A DNA stretch of 64,000 nt. It comes from Oxalobacteraceae bacterium (GTDB lineage Bacteria; Pseudomonadota; Gammaproteobacteria; Burkholderiales; Burkholderiaceae_D). This document shows, in pieces, positions 48,801 to 58,443 of this stretch. The notes under the pieces are model-generated. The model saw only the letters and a program-made list of their open reading frames with translations, was not told the DNA's origin and did not search any database. The position numbers were made by a program, and so were the translations under genes. The stretch spans positions 18,577 through 82,576 of the forward strand of contig JAGKXB010000004.1 of the NCBI GenBank assembly GCA_021151485.1, in the 5' to 3' direction. Positions within the stretch are counted from its first letter, which is position 1. Each line of letters opens with the position of its first letter.

Positions 48801-49894
48801 GGTGCAGCCTGATCAGGCTCTCGCTCTCCCAATCCGGTTAAAAATACGCCACGAAAAATTGCCCTTCCCTGACTTGGCAAAGTATGCACATTAAATTCTT
48901 TGAGCCACGTTAATAACGGTGCCCTCAAGCGAGTGACTTGCGCAGGTAATTGCAAGATAGGATTCAATTTACCCAAGGAAACCGATGACAAGCCGCCCGT
49001 TAAATTAAACAATACCTCGCTGCGTATCTTGTTACACCACGCCGACAAGATCATCTCAACATCAGGCTGCTCCAACGCTGTGACACTGTTCCAATTCAAA
49101 TCAGCGGTAATGTCTCGATCAATAGACAATTCAGCCAATTCACTAAAACCAGCGAGATTTTCACCTCCAGTGATAACAAGATAAACCGGAATCAAATGTC
49201 CAGACGCAGCACAAATTTGTGTGACGGCTTCTGCAACTCTAATCAACTCTTTATTTTGGCTAATGTCCTCCTTCAGCAATTGTTCCGCCGTTAACGTCAC
49301 AATCACACCATCCATAGGACGACCAGGACAGAAATATTCCAACAAATCCAGCAAGTGCGTCAGCTGTGCTTGTGATGATGGCGCCAATAAACGTGGCTGA
49401 ATTTCCAAGGCCAAACGATTTTGCAATGGCCACCAAATGACATCCGGTTGACGTGCAGCTGAATAACCGTCAGCCTGACTTAAACCATTGCTCGCCATAC
49501 GCAACAACTCAGATTTGCCTGAATTGGCAGGACCAAGCACTAAAAACAAAGGCAGGTTTGGCCGACGCCCCATACGTTGCCATGGCCATGGCTGCAGATC
49601 ACTAAACGAGTACTCAAACGCAGTAATGGCCTGGCTACCGGCGAAACTGGCTAACAATTGCTGAACGCGAGGACTCGATTTACGTACAAATAATCGACGA
49701 ACCGTAGTGGCAATACGCCAAGAAGAATAACGAACAATCGGGGGCAAACGTTTAAATAGACGATACAACAAATACAACACGACACAAAGTGCCAGAACTC
49801 CCAGTATGATTAATAGCACCAATCCAACATAAGGAAAAATCGGTGTTCCCACCGACATAAGCGACTGCCACCATCCGGCGATGCGCTGACTCAT
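45821..49894 (-). CDS. tssM: Type VI secretion system membrane protein TssM (IcmF)
   Basis: 1357 residues, full length. Membrane helices at about 22-45 and about 395-415 (LIASAALAASVVLFAIWIP) flank a cytoplasmic NTPase-like domain with an intact Walker A, GPANSGKS (121-128). A long periplasmic region follows and ends in the conserved C-terminal beta domain. It spans the inner membrane and links TssL to the outer membrane lipoprotein TssJ. Overlaps tssL by 4 bases (ATGA). Confidence 0.95.
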   Translation of the reverse strand: MSQRIAGWWQSLMSVGTPIFPYVGLVLLIILGVLALCVVLYLLYRLFKRLPPIVRYSSWRIATTVRRLFVRKSSPRVQQLLASFAGSQAITAFEYSFSDLQPWPWQRMGRRPNLPLFLVLGPANSGKSELLRMASNGLSQADGYSAARQPDVIWWPLQNRLALEIQPRLLAPSSQAQLTHLLDLLEYFCPGRPMDGVIVTLTAEQLLKEDISQNKELIRVAEAVTQICAASGHLIPVYLVITGGENLAGFSELAELSIDRDITADLNWNSVTALEQPDVEMILSAWCNKIRSEVLFNLTGGLSSVSLGKLNPILQLPAQVTRLRAPLLTWLKEFNVHTLPSQGRAIFRGVFLTGLGEREPDQAAPQLQFISSAVRDTLFSEGYLAQPTPKYANRIRRRVLIASAALAASVVLFAIWIPNTLSRVRENVEAVRLVVQKNKNDLLVSVRKDKVEPTVLEDPNRLTRLLSAVDVVSNTSLKALLAPLSWFDNKQSRLLSIIGDAIQHLVIEPRLEVLAHDMPRVLPESLLAARNVSAERVEELPAYGALLGFLNTRELSITAVQTAESLPNGITYRDLTSFVANPSNTVVADGVSVSDAQGQGRIFNTAATSNPPWDPNAALPSAVTKRFDTSHLRQDEEVQPVVKQLVASYLERLLRESFDNHPVVLVADETAGLINRLARDPSFSLEDAENLADCLRRLQREASQVQARRLLGKTQDSLSFFGPVMARLGNSSIVSIGEATDATNAFRQRRDVLRRHLLTQEIVGVGSLFMADPNEGNLVLTAEVKRFSAAYNTLMSQSFMQRMARGSGAKEDYSNGVTWNLSQLSGIKDLASAVRTYSTEGVQGFDASLRPSIMRLTQAQFKTNVDGLFWQAAMPLNGGNGDGKIYGVSDATTGLSAQVNNLTAAIRLYRLAFNADEGVEPRAGTAGELLISETQRLLERLDARLSTEDPYASMIADVRRWMTSPTFPGRPLGNTMRGNPKERLALAREFARSQYGVPVALLLDGLTALSPASIREETMQRRRRFLDVLESFDKGTTTNGLYELEQYILNLAKWNDPDECVRFLAERAPTSWRSDYFSMRFAALDEPVTEACTQRVADGRRRKYEEFASWFNTNVAGHQPFGSAAITPLSRRSFSAVLARYRDLRKQLPVIPTEWTQSTAQFFDQMDALSERFGTVERNKSASAITAEPADGLVQGRLSLRTNSSEAVLADQIIDASVQSGSRQYGLRSSKDLFEWRIGDPIEVRLRWAALSPYVPVTGREGKENYSVSDRTVTFKFTGDWALFDLLRRHAVRGDGYGQVVLRFNTQVVGPQGRRVAQFFATLAAPTEQIPFALDFPESAPALSGSSRMDVSSLKLD

Positions 49895-50823
49895 GGCCTG
49901 ACTCCGCTTTCATTCATTTTATTATTCTCATTTACTCTACTAACACCATTCACACCACTAATGCCATTAACACTATCAGTAATACTGGCGTTATTAGCCC
50001 CCATTTCCCCATTCAATGCGTTGGGTTGGTTCATTTTTATTATGCTTTGTACTGGAGTCAACTCATGCAAAAGCCGTTGAATCGGTTTTGTCAATTGACC
50101 AATCGTAATATCCATTCCCACCATCACAATGATCCAAAGTGCAACGGTCAGAGCCCACAACAAAACAGTCTGTCGACGCGGCAACGTCCGTGATTGATGA
50201 TAAGCAGACGTATCCATTTCGATTGCTCTTTCTGCACGAATACTTTGCGATGAATAATCCAGCGCAATTTGTGACAGCTCACGATGATAGCGTGCCAATG
50301 CTTCTGCTTCTCCACGCTCTGGATATTGCCCTCTAAATCCTAGGGACAAAATCAGCAAATAAGCGGCAGCAAGGCCTGCATCATTGTGACTACGACGGGC
50401 AATCATGCGGTCAATTCTGGTGAAGATTTGCTCACCAGCATCCATGGTACCAAACAGTAAGTGCTCTACAGCTCCACTATAGCGACGAGGCAAACGCTCC
50501 CGAAATGTACGAATCAAAGTTTCATCCACCCATGCAGCCAATAAATAAGTGAACTCCGCCATCAAATCCGGCGACAAAGCGCGATGCTCAATGGTCGTAG
50601 ATTCGCCCAAACGCTGAATTTCCCGCATCAAATCAGCACAAGCCCCTTCTACCAATGCTTCCGGCAACATATTCTTGAACGCATCATCTCGGTTAGGCAA
50701 AGGCAAGGCAGCAAGCTGAGCCTGCAAAGCAGCCATGCGAGCATCAACTACGCCCACAAACTCAATCACTGGCACCACTAGCGAATCATTCGTAAATGGC
50801 GCATTTTTCATCATAACGCTCAC
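49891..50823 (-). CDS. tssL: Type VI secretion system protein TssL (DotU family)
   Basis: 310 residues. Cytoplasmic DotU domain (DLMREIQRLGE...EFTYLLAAWVDETLI...EHLLFGTMDAGEQIF...LAAYLLILSLGFRGQY), then one membrane helix (about 222-246) near the C-terminus. After it comes no peptidoglycan-binding domain but an Asn/Gly/Ser/Val-rich repetitive tail of about 50 residues. TssL is the inner-membrane partner of TssM. The stop overlaps tssM, the start overlaps tssK, each by 4 bases. Confidence 0.94.
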   Translation of the reverse strand: MSVMMKNAPFTNDSLVVPVIEFVGVVDARMAALQAQLAALPLPNRDDAFKNMLPEALVEGACADLMREIQRLGESTTIEHRALSPDLMAEFTYLLAAWVDETLIRTFRERLPRRYSGAVEHLLFGTMDAGEQIFTRIDRMIARRSHNDAGLAAAYLLILSLGFRGQYPERGEAEALARYHRELSQIALDYSSQSIRAERAIEMDTSAYHQSRTLPRRQTVLLWALTVALWIIVMVGMDITIGQLTKPIQRLLHELTPVQSIIKMNQPNALNGEMGANNASITDSVNGISGVNGVSRVNENNKMNESGVRP

Positions 50824-52166
50824 TGATCAATCACAATCAAACTAATACTTGTTAACACAACAGGCGAACGTGCATCAGGCGCACCAATAACCAACTTCCT
50901 GCCCGTTGTATCAATCCCGGACAACATATGAATGTGCACATACCGCTGTGCAGGAAGTGCTGTCAAACCCAGCTCTGGCAAAGATACATGCTGACGGCGG
51001 CTCAAACCTTTCACACGCAATTCACGGCAACGACTTTCATCTACATCCAGGCAAATCAGGGTGTGACTCAACCAAGATGCAATATCCGCATCCGATTGAT
51101 TAGGGCCAAACGACAATCGAACCAACACTTCAGAACGCGTATCATTAGCAGGCAAAGCACAAGCCCATACGTTTTCTTGCAACATAAATGGCACTTCCTG
51201 CCACATACGACGATCCACTCCAATATTGTTCGCAATATCGATAATTGAACGCACCACTGCCAACATTGATACCGTCGGATCGTGATGATCATAGGCAGGA
51301 AAAGCATCTGGCACCATTCCAGCTAGGGGTGCGACTGCACCCGCGATACTACACAGACTCAATAAAATCTCATAAGGATGTGCTACTTCACTGTTTAACT
51401 GCGCCTCTAAACGCGGCAAACCAGAAACCAAAGCACTCATCACCCAACCTAAACCACTTTTATAATCAGCCCCCAACAATGCAGGCACAGGAGGAGCACC
51501 AAGCTGACGTGCTTTGCTACGCAAAATTTGCACCATCCTTATTATTTGCTTAGAGCAAAAACTCTCGGATAACAAGCGCACTGTTGGCGGATGAAAATCC
51601 GTAGCCTGAAAACCACTTGCGGTTTTGACCACCTCAACAAATGGAATTTGAAGGTAATGTTCGCTAGAAGGATCCCATTTACGAATGCTAAGGTTCGGCA
51701 ACCAGCGCGTAATGGCGGCTTTCTCATCACGGTTAGTCAAATCTGCAACAGGTGTACCGATAAATTGCCGAAAACGCCCGACATTGACACCATTCTCACT
51801 AAAGTCTTCGTTTGGTACGGCCAGTGCATAACGCACACGCTCATTGTCCGCATGACCAGACAAAGCAAACTCCAAACTTACCCCCTGCTTGGTATTCCAA
51901 TCGAACACCAATCCATCCGGAAACTGCCCACGCGCTGACAACACGCGCAATTTGCCCGTTACTAATGCGGCCGGGTCAATTTTTAATTGATCAATCCCCC
52001 AAGAAAATGGTGCAGCAGCAGACATTTGACGTCGCAACACACCTTCCAATCGCGCATCCCATACCTGAAAATGCTGAGGCAATAACTGCATCCCACCATA
52101 CCAAGCCAACGGAGCAATGACGTCATCCCGGGTAGATACCCGGTCGTTAAGTGCGTCAATTTGCAT
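50820..52166 (-). CDS. tssK: Type VI secretion system baseplate protein TssK
   Basis: 448 residues. Starts PLAWYGGMQLLPQHFQVWDARLEGVLRRQ, the typical TssK shoulder domain, followed by the helical and C-terminal head regions (LPAQRYVHIHML). TssK trimers link the baseplate wedge (TssE, TssF, TssG) to the TssJLM membrane complex. It follows tssJ by 42 bases and overlaps tssL. Confidence 0.94.
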   Translation of the reverse strand: MQIDALNDRVSTRDDVIAPLAWYGGMQLLPQHFQVWDARLEGVLRRQMSAAAPFSWGIDQLKIDPAALVTGKLRVLSARGQFPDGLVFDWNTKQGVSLEFALSGHADNERVRYALAVPNEDFSENGVNVGRFRQFIGTPVADLTNRDEKAAITRWLPNLSIRKWDPSSEHYLQIPFVEVVKTASGFQATDFHPPTVRLLSESFCSKQIIRMVQILRSKARQLGAPPVPALLGADYKSGLGWVMSALVSGLPRLEAQLNSEVAHPYEILLSLCSIAGAVAPLAGMVPDAFPAYDHHDPTVSMLAVVRSIIDIANNIGVDRRMWQEVPFMLQENVWACALPANDTRSEVLVRLSFGPNQSDADIASWLSHTLICLDVDESRCRELRVKGLSRRQHVSLPELGLTALPAQRYVHIHMLSGIDTTGRKLVIGAPDARSPVVLTSISLIVIDQ

Positions 52167-52208
52167 TGATCAACCTTTCATATAACTTTTTTACTATCAT
52201 TATTACGT

Positions 52209-52715
52209 TTATTCCGGCACCACTTCGAAATCATCCCGTTTCAAAAGAATGGTGACATTCTTTTGTCCTTTTACAATCGCACGATAGCTGCGATCGCCGA
52301 GATAATCCGCGAAAACCAATATACCAACTGTTGAACTATCAAACGCAGGCATGGAAATATTACTCATTTCCTGTTTAGGCACAACTTCCCACGACATGAC
52401 CTGCAAGGCTTTTTGGTGTTGACGTACATAATCTGTCTTCCCAGCAAACCATTCTGCAGCGCGCAATACAGATAACGCATCAAAAACTTTCTGGTCCGTG
52501 ATCACCACCAAGTCCAGTGCTACCGGATAACCGCCATTCACATCCTTACTACTCATGATGGATAGCAAGCGCAACTGTTGCTCAGAAAAAATATAACTAC
52601 TTAATTTTGAGGTACTCATTACGCCACAACCACTCAAACCGCTCAGCAGCATAACGCAAGCGACAGTTGTCACCAAGCAGCGGAATACGCGACTCATACT
52701 GCCCGGAATGTTCAC
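52209..52715 (-). CDS. tssJ: Type VI secretion system outer membrane lipoprotein TssJ
   Basis: 168 residues. A lipoprotein signal peptide ends in the lipobox LSGC with Cys30 as the acylated residue. The remainder is a small beta sandwich of the TssJ type (YPVALDLVVITDQKVFDALSVLRAAEWFAGK...VGILVFADYLGDRSYRAIV). It anchors the TssLM complex to the outer membrane. It overlaps the end of tssH by 4 bases. Confidence 0.93.
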   Translation of the reverse strand: MNIPGSMSRVFRCLVTTVACVMLLSGLSGCGVMSTSKLSSYIFSEQQLRLLSIMSSKDVNGGYPVALDLVVITDQKVFDALSVLRAAEWFAGKTDYVRQHQKALQVMSWEVVPKQEMSNISMPAFDSSTVGILVFADYLGDRSYRAIVKGQKNVTILLKRDDFEVVPE

Positions 52716-55300
52716 TCGGCACGCTCCTCAGATTTTGATATGGCTTTAGATTTGGACTTTGCTTTGGATCCTGGTTTGGTAGTCACTTTAGCTTGTGATA
52801 TATCACCAGATTCAATGTGAATACGTCCATCAGAGAGCACCACACTTGCTGTTGTAACAGCTTGCCCAAGCGCCAAACGATCAAGAACATAAGTAGAAAG
52901 GCGGCTAAGAATATTTTCGGAAATATATTGATCAATCCAACGAGCACCAATTGCCTGAGAGGCACAATGCGCCACAATCGAATCCAGCACGGCATCATCA
53001 AAGATGAGATTAGCACGGTACGAAGCCTCAAAACGACGACGAATAGCATCCAACTTCATCTTAACAATGCAACGCAATTCCGGCTTGGATAGCGTGTAAT
53101 AAGGCACAACCTGCGTACGACCAAGGAAAGCTGGCTTAAAGTGCTCCAACAAAGCTTGTTGCAACTTTTCCAAAAATGCTTCTTGCTCTTCTGGGCTACG
53201 CGCAACTGTTGTATCTATCGACTCCAACAATTCGGTACCCGCATTGCTGGTGAGAATGACTAAGGTATTTTTAAAATCCACCACAATACCTTCGGAATCT
53301 TCCATGAAACCTTTGTCAAATACCTGTAAAAATAAATCCAGGACATCCGGATGTGCTTTTTCTACTTCATCCAACAAGAGTAAACCATAAGGGCGACGAC
53401 GAATGGCTTCAGTCAACACACCACCCTGACCATAACCAACATAACCCGGAGGCGCCCCCTTCAATTTCGACACCGTATGTGCTTCCTGATACTCAGACAT
53501 ATTGATGACGGTAATTCCACCCTTGCCGAAAAAACCCTCAGCTAACGCATGTGCTGTTTCAGTTTTTCCAACGCCAGATGGACCCGCTAACATAAAGACA
53601 CCAATAGGACGCGACGGATCCTCCAATTTGGCTGTATACGCTCTAACACGATCGCAAATAATACGCACAGCATCACGCTGGCCAACCACGCGCAACGCCA
53701 AGGTTTTTTCCAACTCTGAAACCATGCTGTACTGATCGCTCAACATTTTTTGTGATGGCACACCCGTCCAATCAGCAATCACCGATGCCACGTCCTCACT
53801 CGCTACCCGAACCGCAGGCACTTGAGAGGGCGTATTTTCAGTTACAACCACATTTGTAGCCTCTGTTGCCCCTACCGACGTTGATTCTAATTGGGCTTTT
53901 ACCTGAGCCAATTCATTCTGTACTGACGTAATTTCATCCTCACCAGCACCAGTCCAATCATGCTCACGCTGCAAAGCACGCAAACGCCCAGACAACAACT
54001 CTGTGCGCTGAGACAAATTCACTTCTTGATTAGCAGGTCCAGTCAATGCGGCAACGGCACGTGCGCAAGCAGTATCCAACACCGAAATTGCCTTGTCAGG
54101 TAACTGGCGGTCTTGCATGTAGCGACTTGACAAGCGCACTGCGGCCTCCACCGCTGATTGCATGATGTACACGCCATGATGCTTTTGCAAAATAGGTACC
54201 AAACCTTGCAAAATGTCTTCACTAGCTGGCACAGAAGGTTCGGCCACTCGTACGGTTTGAAAACGACGACTTAAGGCCGCATCTTTTTCAAAGAAACGTT
54301 TGTACTCTGCCCAAGTAGTAGCAGCAATCGTGCGCAACGTGCCACGTGCCAACTCCGGTTTAATCAAATTAGCAATGTCGCTCTGCTCACCTTGACCTGC
54401 TGCTCCCGCCACAATGGTATGTGCCTCATCAATGAACAAAATTACCGGCACTTCGGATGCCGCCACCTCTGAAATAATTCCTTTCAGACGTGATTCAATT
54501 TCGCCACGCATGGATGCACCGGCCCGTAACAAGCCCATATCTAAACTACATATCCGAACATTTTTTAAGGCTTCTGGCACCAAACCAGCAAAAATCCTTT
54601 GGGCCAATCCTTCGACAATAGAGGTCTTACCAACGCCAGCCTCACCTGTCAAAATGGGGTTGTTTTGTCGACGACGCAACAAAATTTCAACGACTTGCGA
54701 TATTTCATTATCGCGCCCAATAACAGGATCGATCTCTCCTGCGGCTGCACGCGCGGTCAAATCCACCGTGTATTTAGCGAGATTGGAATGCATTTTTTCA
54801 CCGTCCCAAGCAGCCTCTTTTGCTTCCGCCTTATCAGACAATCGCGTCACCTGGGACAATCCCCTCAACCCTGGCATGTCGTGACACAAACGGGCAAACA
54901 AAGCCTCATTAAGAACGATTGCTCTTAATAAAATCTCTACGTTAACCGCCATCGGTGGACTGACCAGCGACGCCTCAAACCAAGCATCGCGCAAGGCTTG
55001 CACCAACCGATCTGACAACGCAGGCGGCAAGCCATCACCTTTTTTAAAAGTTGCAAATTGTTGATTCATTTCCTTGCGCACAGCCGCCACATCCAACCCG
55101 GCAGCAACCAACTTACGTAACAAGGGTTCATCAGGTTCATTTGCATTACAAAAAATAAACAACACATGCTCAACATCCAAAACAGCGTGCGTGCTGCGAT
55201 ATGCTAAATCAGCCGCATCTGAAACAATTTTCCGACAGCTTGTATCGAGTTTGGACACCATGGAACGAATGTCAGTAGTAGCGGCAGAATGTGTGCTCAT
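52712..55300 (-). CDS. tssH: Type VI secretion system AAA+ ATPase TssH (ClpV)
   Basis: 862 residues. A Clp N-domain, first AAA+ module with Walker A GEAGVGKT (219-226) and LFIDEAHTIVAGAAGQGE, a middle coiled coil, and a second AAA+ module with LAGPSGVGKTETA and LLLDEVEKAHPDV. It ends in a Lys/Ser-rich tail. ClpV disassembles contracted TssBC sheaths for recycling. The N-domain and the SDIANLIKPELARG stretch separate it from housekeeping ClpB. An AAGGA ribosome-binding site precedes the ATG. Confidence 0.95.
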   Translation of the reverse strand: MSTHSAATTDIRSMVSKLDTSCRKIVSDAADLAYRSTHAVLDVEHVLFIFCNANEPDEPLLRKLVAAGLDVAAVRKEMNQQFATFKKGDGLPPALSDRLVQALRDAWFEASLVSPPMAVNVEILLRAIVLNEALFARLCHDMPGLRGLSQVTRLSDKAEAKEAAWDGEKMHSNLAKYTVDLTARAAAGEIDPVIGRDNEISQVVEILLRRRQNNPILTGEAGVGKTSIVEGLAQRIFAGLVPEALKNVRICSLDMGLLRAGASMRGEIESRLKGIISEVAASEVPVILFIDEAHTIVAGAAGQGEQSDIANLIKPELARGTLRTIAATTWAEYKRFFEKDAALSRRFQTVRVAEPSVPASEDILQGLVPILQKHHGVYIMQSAVEAAVRLSSRYMQDRQLPDKAISVLDTACARAVAALTGPANQEVNLSQRTELLSGRLRALQREHDWTGAGEDEITSVQNELAQVKAQLESTSVGATEATNVVVTENTPSQVPAVRVASEDVASVIADWTGVPSQKMLSDQYSMVSELEKTLALRVVGQRDAVRIICDRVRAYTAKLEDPSRPIGVFMLAGPSGVGKTETAHALAEGFFGKGGITVINMSEYQEAHTVSKLKGAPPGYVGYGQGGVLTEAIRRRPYGLLLLDEVEKAHPDVLDLFLQVFDKGFMEDSEGIVVDFKNTLVILTSNAGTELLESIDTTVARSPEEQEAFLEKLQQALLEHFKPAFLGRTQVVPYYTLSKPELRCIVKMKLDAIRRRFEASYRANLIFDDAVLDSIVAHCASQAIGARWIDQYISENILSRLSTYVLDRLALGQAVTTASVVLSDGRIHIESGDISQAKVTTKPGSKAKSKSKAISKSEERAE

Positions 55301-55375
55301 CAGTGATTATCCTTATACTTGTATCTATATTTATTATTATTCGGTGATTCCAATAATTTTCAACAATTTCGGCAA

Positions 55376-56593
55376 TTAATGCGAAACAGGTGCCGCCAAG
55401 GACGGTGTAGGCACAGAAAATCTAACGATCTGCGTCACCGCACCATTACACGCCAACTCAGCCCCCAACCCTAAACGCAAATCCCGACTTCCCAAACACG
55501 AAAAACTCGCTCCAGAAAGATACCCTATCTGCAACATTACCGGTGGTAAATTTTGAACATAAAACACATCTAAAATTTCACGTAACAAATTTAAACGTTG
55601 TCCTCCCCCATCATCAAGCGGGGGCAAGTAGTCACTTAAACCATCAGCATTAGATAAACAAACTGTCACAATCAAAGCACAAAACACCCATCCTTTGGCA
55701 CCGATCACACCTGCCATTGGAGACAAACGATTACGAATACCCGGCCCCAGGAAAAGTTGCGATTGCCCCGCAACAGGTAAACAAACAGGATGATGTTCTC
55801 GCAAACTAACTGGACTGCCGCAGGCATCAGTCAACAATTCTGAAAGTGCAGCCGCACCACTCGCACCCCGCCCGCTGCCCCAACAGTATTGTTTTATCTT
55901 ATGCAATATTGCTGCTCTATTATTTGTGCAGGATGGAATAGCATCATGCCCCAAACCAACAATCGCATGAGACAAACTACTCAATAATTGAGCGTGATAT
56001 GAATTATGGAAACCGTACTGCGGGTTGTTCCCTACAGTTTGCGATAAAAACAATAGCTCCCAAAAACGACGATTCAACAAATCTAAGAAGGCATGTAATG
56101 CTGCTCCGGCACCACTACGATCCCACAAAATTTTTTCACTAATCCACCAAGGCAATGCTCCACCAACACCAGCCAAAGTCAGAAAAGCCAAACGTGCTGT
56201 TGGCACAACCGACTTTTTCTTAATACCGGTAGCAATCTCTTGCTCTAGACTAAAATCTCGCGAATGAAAAGAAGGGGTAATTTGTGAACGCATACGCAAA
56301 CGTCCACGCAAAGGAAAATCACTGTGCGCCTCAGAACCCGAACCCGGCACATGACAAATCGCGGCACACAAAGCAGCAAAACTAGTTTCTTGGGCCAAAT
56401 CTGAATATTTTGCCGATGGCTCAGCCTGAATTGCATCAGACCATACATCAATCATATCAACCACATCACCCAAGGATGTTGCATTAATTGCAACATTTTC
56501 TTCGGTCTGTGTGTGCACCTGCGTATTAGTTTGATTCTCCGTAATTGGCAATGAAAAAATAGGAGACTTAATTGACATTCCGCAACTCGCCAT
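55376..56593 (-). CDS. tssG: Type VI secretion system baseplate protein TssG
   Basis: 405 residues, or 400 if ATG 56578 is used; somewhat long for the family. TssG features are FAALCAAI near the N-terminus, VRLAFLTLAGVGGALP-like region ARLAFLTLAGVGGALPWWISEKI, ALHAFLDLLNRRFWELLF, and the C-terminal LSGASFSCLGSRDLRLG. It forms the baseplate wedge with TssF and TssE. The Met-rich start overlaps the tssF stop; 75 bases separate its stop from tssH. Confidence 0.9.
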   Translation of the reverse strand: MASCGMSIKSPIFSLPITENQTNTQVHTQTEENVAINATSLGDVVDMIDVWSDAIQAEPSAKYSDLAQETSFAALCAAICHVPGSGSEAHSDFPLRGRLRMRSQITPSFHSRDFSLEQEIATGIKKKSVVPTARLAFLTLAGVGGALPWWISEKILWDRSGAGAALHAFLDLLNRRFWELLFLSQTVGNNPQYGFHNSYHAQLLSSLSHAIVGLGHDAIPSCTNNRAAILHKIKQYCWGSGRGASGAAALSELLTDACGSPVSLREHHPVCLPVAGQSQLFLGPGIRNRLSPMAGVIGAKGWVFCALIVTVCLSNADGLSDYLPPLDDGGGQRLNLLREILDVFYVQNLPPVMLQIGYLSGASFSCLGSRDLRLGLGAELACNGAVTQIVRFSVPTPSLAAPVSH

Positions 56594-58367
56594 TCAACCC
56601 GGGAATTAACACTTCTTGCGGGAATGGTAAATCATGCATTTGTTCCAAAATACGCCGAACAACGCTTGCAAATAAATAACGACCACTGATTGACTCATCG
56701 CCACTGCGTAAAGCAATCAAATAACGACAAGCCATTCCCAACACCATAGGGCTTGGATTAACCGCCCAAGGCATCGCCACAACCTGTCGCTGAATATCGT
56801 GCAAAGCAACGGTCGCCGCATTTGCATAAGCAGTATGAGTGCGATTATGAATACGCAAATACTGCCGCACTATCGCAGCCAAATCAGTAGCACCAGATGA
56901 ACGCCACTGCAATATTCTCAACATTTCATTGATATTAGTATCAGAGGCCAGCATAGGCGGCACATAGGCAGTAGGAACAAACTCCAATTCCGCTCGATAA
57001 CCATCCCCCCAACCCAACAATTCTAAATTTTGTCCTGCCTGCAAGCTATCAGGTGCTTCACAATGCGTACAAGTCAAATCCAACATTGCCATCTCAGATT
57101 CAAACCGCCCCTGCGCCCCATCCAAACCGATAAAACGTAGGTTTAAGCTCGCATGTCCTAACTGAGAGTTCAGTCTTTCTCTCCGCACACCTTGCCAAGA
57201 AATATCGCCAGCATGATGCGAATGCGCAGACATGGCATTGTGGTACTGTGGTATTTCACGCTCTTTATCTCGATCAATCAAGCGTACACGATTAATATTG
57301 AATACATCCCACTTACCTCGACCAAGATCTGCACGAGGAATCGCATACTCATCACGCATGCCCTTCAAACGCAAGGCGACCGGATTACGCGTAAATAAAT
57401 TAATAATTGGCAAACAATTAATCGCAATATTCTCTTTAACTGCATCCAACGCTGCCATGGAAGAACGCTCCATAACAAACACTAAAAAGAAACCTCGACT
57501 AGGTACCGGACAATTCAAGCCGCGCACCTTCAAAAAACAAAACCGTCTGGGAAAAGTAAGAAATTCAAGCGTTAACGCACCAGCGTGGGTAGTACGCTGC
57601 GTTGCAGGCATCAGACGATGCGTAGGATCAAAGCCCTGCGGTACGATTTGGTCCAATGGAACAGGAACAGTCCAAGAACCATCCAGTGCCACCATGCGTA
57701 CCTCACGCACACCAGATAAAAATGCCTCCATTGCGGCTAATGCACGATTCAAAGCACCAGAAATAAAAAACGTCAGCTCGTCGGGATCCCCCGGAGCAAG
57801 CATTTTTTTAGGATGCTCCAGTCGTAAAACAAAACCATTGTTTTCATTGTAACCAGGAACTGCACGCTTATTTCTCGGTGATGCATCAGCTCCCGCCCAA
57901 AAACAGTCAAGCTGCAAAGGCCATAAAGCATTATCACTGCTGGTGGCACACGTTCTAAACAAACACTCCCCATCAGGAGACATTGCACGCAAGCGCATAG
58001 CACTAGCGGGGATTGATTTAACTGCATCCAGTTGATCAGTCAAAGGAGAAAAACGCGCCACCGACATTGCAGGAATAGGGGCAACCAAATGCGGCGCCAA
58101 CGATTGCAACAGGTTATAAGCTAAATCGCCGGGTATCGTATCGATTTGTCGTTTCAACCGGGCGGCAATAAAAGCCACCGACTCAATTAATTGCCGCACA
58201 TGAGGGTCACTCGCTCCCTCGCTACCCATACCAAGATTACCTGCCACCTGAGGATAACAAGCTGCAAATTCGGCGCAATCATCCTCAAGGGAAGCAAGCT
58301 CCTTAAGGTAGTACTGCATAAACGGCATATCATTCGAACTCAAAAGCTTCTCCGCAAGCAGAGACAC
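56568..58367 (-). CDS. tssF: Type VI secretion system baseplate protein TssF
   Basis: 599 residues from a GTG at 58367. An internal ATG at 58328 gives MPFMQYYLKELASLEDDCAEFAACYPQVAGNLGM, which matches the usual TssF beginning and may be the true start. Other family marks are DPHVRQLIESVAFIAARLKRQID and YNLLQSLAPHLVAPIPAMSV. Major baseplate wedge component, partner of TssG. It overlaps tssG at the 3' end. Confidence 0.93.
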   Translation of the reverse strand: MSLLAEKLLSSNDMPFMQYYLKELASLEDDCAEFAACYPQVAGNLGMGSEGASDPHVRQLIESVAFIAARLKRQIDTIPGDLAYNLLQSLAPHLVAPIPAMSVARFSPLTDQLDAVKSIPASAMRLRAMSPDGECLFRTCATSSDNALWPLQLDCFWAGADASPRNKRAVPGYNENNGFVLRLEHPKKMLAPGDPDELTFFISGALNRALAAMEAFLSGVREVRMVALDGSWTVPVPLDQIVPQGFDPTHRLMPATQRTTHAGALTLEFLTFPRRFCFLKVRGLNCPVPSRGFFLVFVMERSSMAALDAVKENIAINCLPIINLFTRNPVALRLKGMRDEYAIPRADLGRGKWDVFNINRVRLIDRDKEREIPQYHNAMSAHSHHAGDISWQGVRRERLNSQLGHASLNLRFIGLDGAQGRFESEMAMLDLTCTHCEAPDSLQAGQNLELLGWGDGYRAELEFVPTAYVPPMLASDTNINEMLRILQWRSSGATDLAAIVRQYLRIHNRTHTAYANAATVALHDIQRQVVAMPWAVNPSPMVLGMACRYLIALRSGDESISGRYLFASVVRRILEQMHDLPFPQEVLIPGLNGELRNVN

Positions 58368-58443
58368 AACACAATTACACTTTAAATTGTGTTTGTCTTA
58401 ACACTTCAGGTCTTTTTCCTGCAGGTTATTTCTAACAATATTA

